From assembly GCA_963558965.1 (NCBI GenBank), contig CAUWIT010000003.1:49845-113844 (forward strand): a stretch of DNA of 64,000 nucleotides. Direction: 5' to 3'. The notes under the pieces were generated by a model. That model had not been told where the DNA came from and ran no database searches. It was given only the letters and a program-made list of their open reading frames with translations. Below, one piece after another: positions 62,829 to 64,000 of this stretch (its first letter is position 1; each line of letters starts with the position of its first letter). This DNA comes from Gallibacter sp963558965 (GTDB lineage Bacteria; Bacillota; Clostridia; Peptostreptococcales; Anaerovoracaceae). A program made the translations under genes and the position numbers.

Positions 62829-63135
62829 AATCTACTTCTCCAAAATTAAATGTATTACCTTCTAAAAAATCATATGTAGTTTCTTCACTATCAACATTAG
62901 ATATTTCATTTTCAATATAAGTATTTACTTCAGTTTCTGGCTGCAATGTATTAACGATATCTTCTAAGCTCATTTCACTTGAAGCTTTTTCTATTACTTT
63001 CAATTTATATTCTACAAGCTCTACTTCTAAAGTTTTGATCTTATTATCTAAATCCTTTCTTTTAGCTTTTAGAGATTCCAATTTTTCGCTTTTCTTATTA
63101 TATTTTTCTAACATTCCTTTTATTGTTTGATTCAT
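62806..63135 (-). CDS. DUF4315-like coiled-coil protein
   Basis: 109 residues: an N-terminal basic coiled coil (about 1-55, MLEKYNKKSEKLESLKAKRKDLDNKIKTLEVELVEYK) followed by MSLEDIVNTL and an acidic end. The first 65 residues match the layout of DUF4315 proteins, small accessory proteins found in conjugative transposons of gut Firmicutes. AAGGAGGG precedes the ATG. A leader hairpin with T-run lies just upstream; the next gene overlaps by 23 bases. Confidence 0.6.
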   Translation of the reverse strand: MNQTIKGMLEKYNKKSEKLESLKAKRKDLDNKIKTLEVELVEYKLKVIEKASSEMSLEDIVNTLQPETEVNTYIENEISNVDSEETTYDFLEGNTFNFGEVDYENNVNL

Positions 63136-63153
63136 TTTTCCCTCCTTAAAAAT

Positions 63154-63195
63154 AAAAAAGTGGCTACTGCTAAAAATAGCAAATAACCACTTTTT
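63154..63195 (-). terminator. Leader hairpin before the DUF4315-like gene
   Basis: Minus strand: AAAAAGTGGTTA-TT-TGCTA-TTTT-TAGCA-G-TAGCCACTTTTTT, ending about 10 bases before AAGGAGGG. Stem of 7 plus 5 pairs with A- and T-runs on both sides, resembling the hairpin before topB. Confidence 0.65.
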
Positions 63196-63329
63196 CTTAT
63201 GTTGTAAGATAACTTATTTTATTATAATGCCTTTTATATTATTCTGCAATATACTATTTTCACCTTATACTATATCATAGATATTAGACTTCTTTAGTAT
63301 AATTTTTTTCTTTACACTTCTTTAAATCA

Positions 63330-63373
63330 ACTTCTGCTCAATTTGAGCAGAAGTTCTTTACTTTGTTAAAGTA
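63330..63373 (-). repeat. 44-bp two-hairpin module, copy 3 (after the kinase fragment)
   Basis: Minus strand: directly after the stop codon (63374-63376) TACTTT-AAC-AAAGTA (63359-63373), 4 bases, ACTTCTGCTC-AAATT-GAGCAGAAGT (63330-63354). Confidence 0.85.
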
Positions 63374-64000
63374 CTATCTTTCGTATTCTTTACTCTTACT
63401 TGTTGTTGGTGCTTTCTCTAACAAGCTTTCCTTTTCCATATCTTTATTCAATGCAGGAATAAGTAACTTTTCTAACCTTAATTCCATACCTTTAATATAA
63501 AATTCTTTTCTTATAGGAGAAATTATAGTCTTTCCTTTATATTCTTCTGGTATTGAATAAATTAAGTCTTTTATTTCTTCAAAATGTATTTTTATTTTAG
63601 GTACAACTTTTTGTATTGCTTCTTTTAATTCAGCATTATCTAATTCTAAAATATGTTTATATCTAAACTTATGACCATTTCTTGAATATATTGTTTCGAT
63701 ACCTGTTGCACTTGATTCTAACTTTTCTATGTCAGTTAATCTATTTGCAATCTTACTATCTGATATTTTATTATAGAAGGCAGCACCATTATCAAAAATT
63801 GGAGCAAGATTATATTCTCCATTTTCATATAAAAGTCCCCAATTACCATTATTTCGATCATTGTTATTTATAAAACCATCAATGACAACACATTCCCAAA
63901 ATCTTTCTTTAATCCCTTCTATGTTAGCTAATATAGGATTTTTATTTAAATTATATATGTCTTTTTGACTATCTTTTTATATCTTCTTAAATGTCCGCAA
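63374..64000 (-). pseudogene. HipA/CtkA-like protein kinase, C-terminal fragment
   Basis: About 200 codons running to the window edge. The kinase core is visible: FWECVVIDGFINNNDRNNGNWGLLYENG (catalytic-loop-like DRNNGN) and LAPIFDNGAAF (the metal-binding DNG, equivalent of DFG). A helical end and the tail ESLLEKAPTTSKSKEYER follow. Near the edge the frame contains TAA at 63977-63979 and I find no good start codon downstream of it. Probably broken like topB and the second Fic gene, though the true 5' end lies outside. Substrate unknown; relatives are HipA toxins and CtkA kinases. Confidence 0.65.

Noticed and set aside
59651..63373. The three palindromic modules as a CRISPR array
   Set aside because: Spacings are about 1.7 and 1.9 kb with genes between, so no array; no cas genes.
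1..64000. tRNA, rRNA or CRISPR loci
   Set aside because: None recognised by eye on either strand; a covariance search would be needed to exclude them fully.

Overview
The window looks like chromosome from a low-GC, strictly anaerobic Firmicute of class Clostridia. Supporting signs are AT-rich codon use, strong AGGAGG ribosome sites, TTGACA/TATAAT promoters, a CarD regulator, an anaerobic cobalt-early B12 operon and a Clostridia-type mobile element. I cannot name the species. I saw no tRNA, rRNA or CRISPR.

Layout. 1-901: 3' part of purB, entering from the left edge. 1119-4606: nadA-nadB-nadC-niaR, de novo NAD synthesis with its repressor. 4679-8390: aconitase, isocitrate dehydrogenase and a GntR regulator in one operon behind a promoter carrying a TTGTATACAA operator. 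8516-9019: ogt. 9034-9563: a cobalamin riboswitch with terminator that leads into a hairpin-rich stretch with no credible gene. 9569-11245: an EIIC-like membrane protein divergent from a second NiaR. They share an intergenic operator whose 15-base core is also found at the nadA promoter, so this pair is probably a niacin uptake module. 11334-21163: housekeeping genes (beta-CASP nuclease, cysK, cyclophilin, Nudix, split chrA, TRIC-like channel, proS, ispDF, PIN-TRAM protein, carD). 21346-30778: a dicarboxylate/amino-acid symporter, nitroreductase, copA with an embedded copZ start, a two-component system, SOS-box radA and an MFS transporter. 30892-32850: a second EF-G.

32950-48957 is a long cobalamin operon of 17 genes transcribed leftwards from a promoter and B12 riboswitch at 49112-49320: cobalt uptake (cbiMNQO), then tetrapyrrole and corrin-ring enzymes (cbiK, D, L, F, hemA, cbiH, a cbiJ-sirC fusion, hemC, a cobA-hemD fusion, cbiB, cobD, cbiP, cbiC). 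cbiA, cbiE, cbiT, cbiG, hemB and hemL are not here.

49410-54623 holds an ECF-like sigma factor with a membrane partner ending in a poly-aspartate tail, a PepV-type peptidase, a DUF917 protein and an NCS1 permease. A divergent PucR regulator lacks its DNA-binding end. It runs into 21-bp tandem repeats and an IS30 element (55981-57282).

57328-64000 is a much AT-richer, decaying integrative/conjugative-type segment: topoisomerase III with an in-frame TAG, two Fic genes (one with an in-frame TAA), a small membrane protein, a ParA/MinD-like ATPase, a DUF4315-like protein and a HipA/CtkA-like kinase fragment. Its main novelty is an exactly 44-bp two-hairpin module occurring three times, twice directly abutting a stop codon. 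Compensatory changes indicate that it works as RNA. In addition, three otherwise different proteins share a C-terminal tail ending in K-[DE]-Y-E-R.
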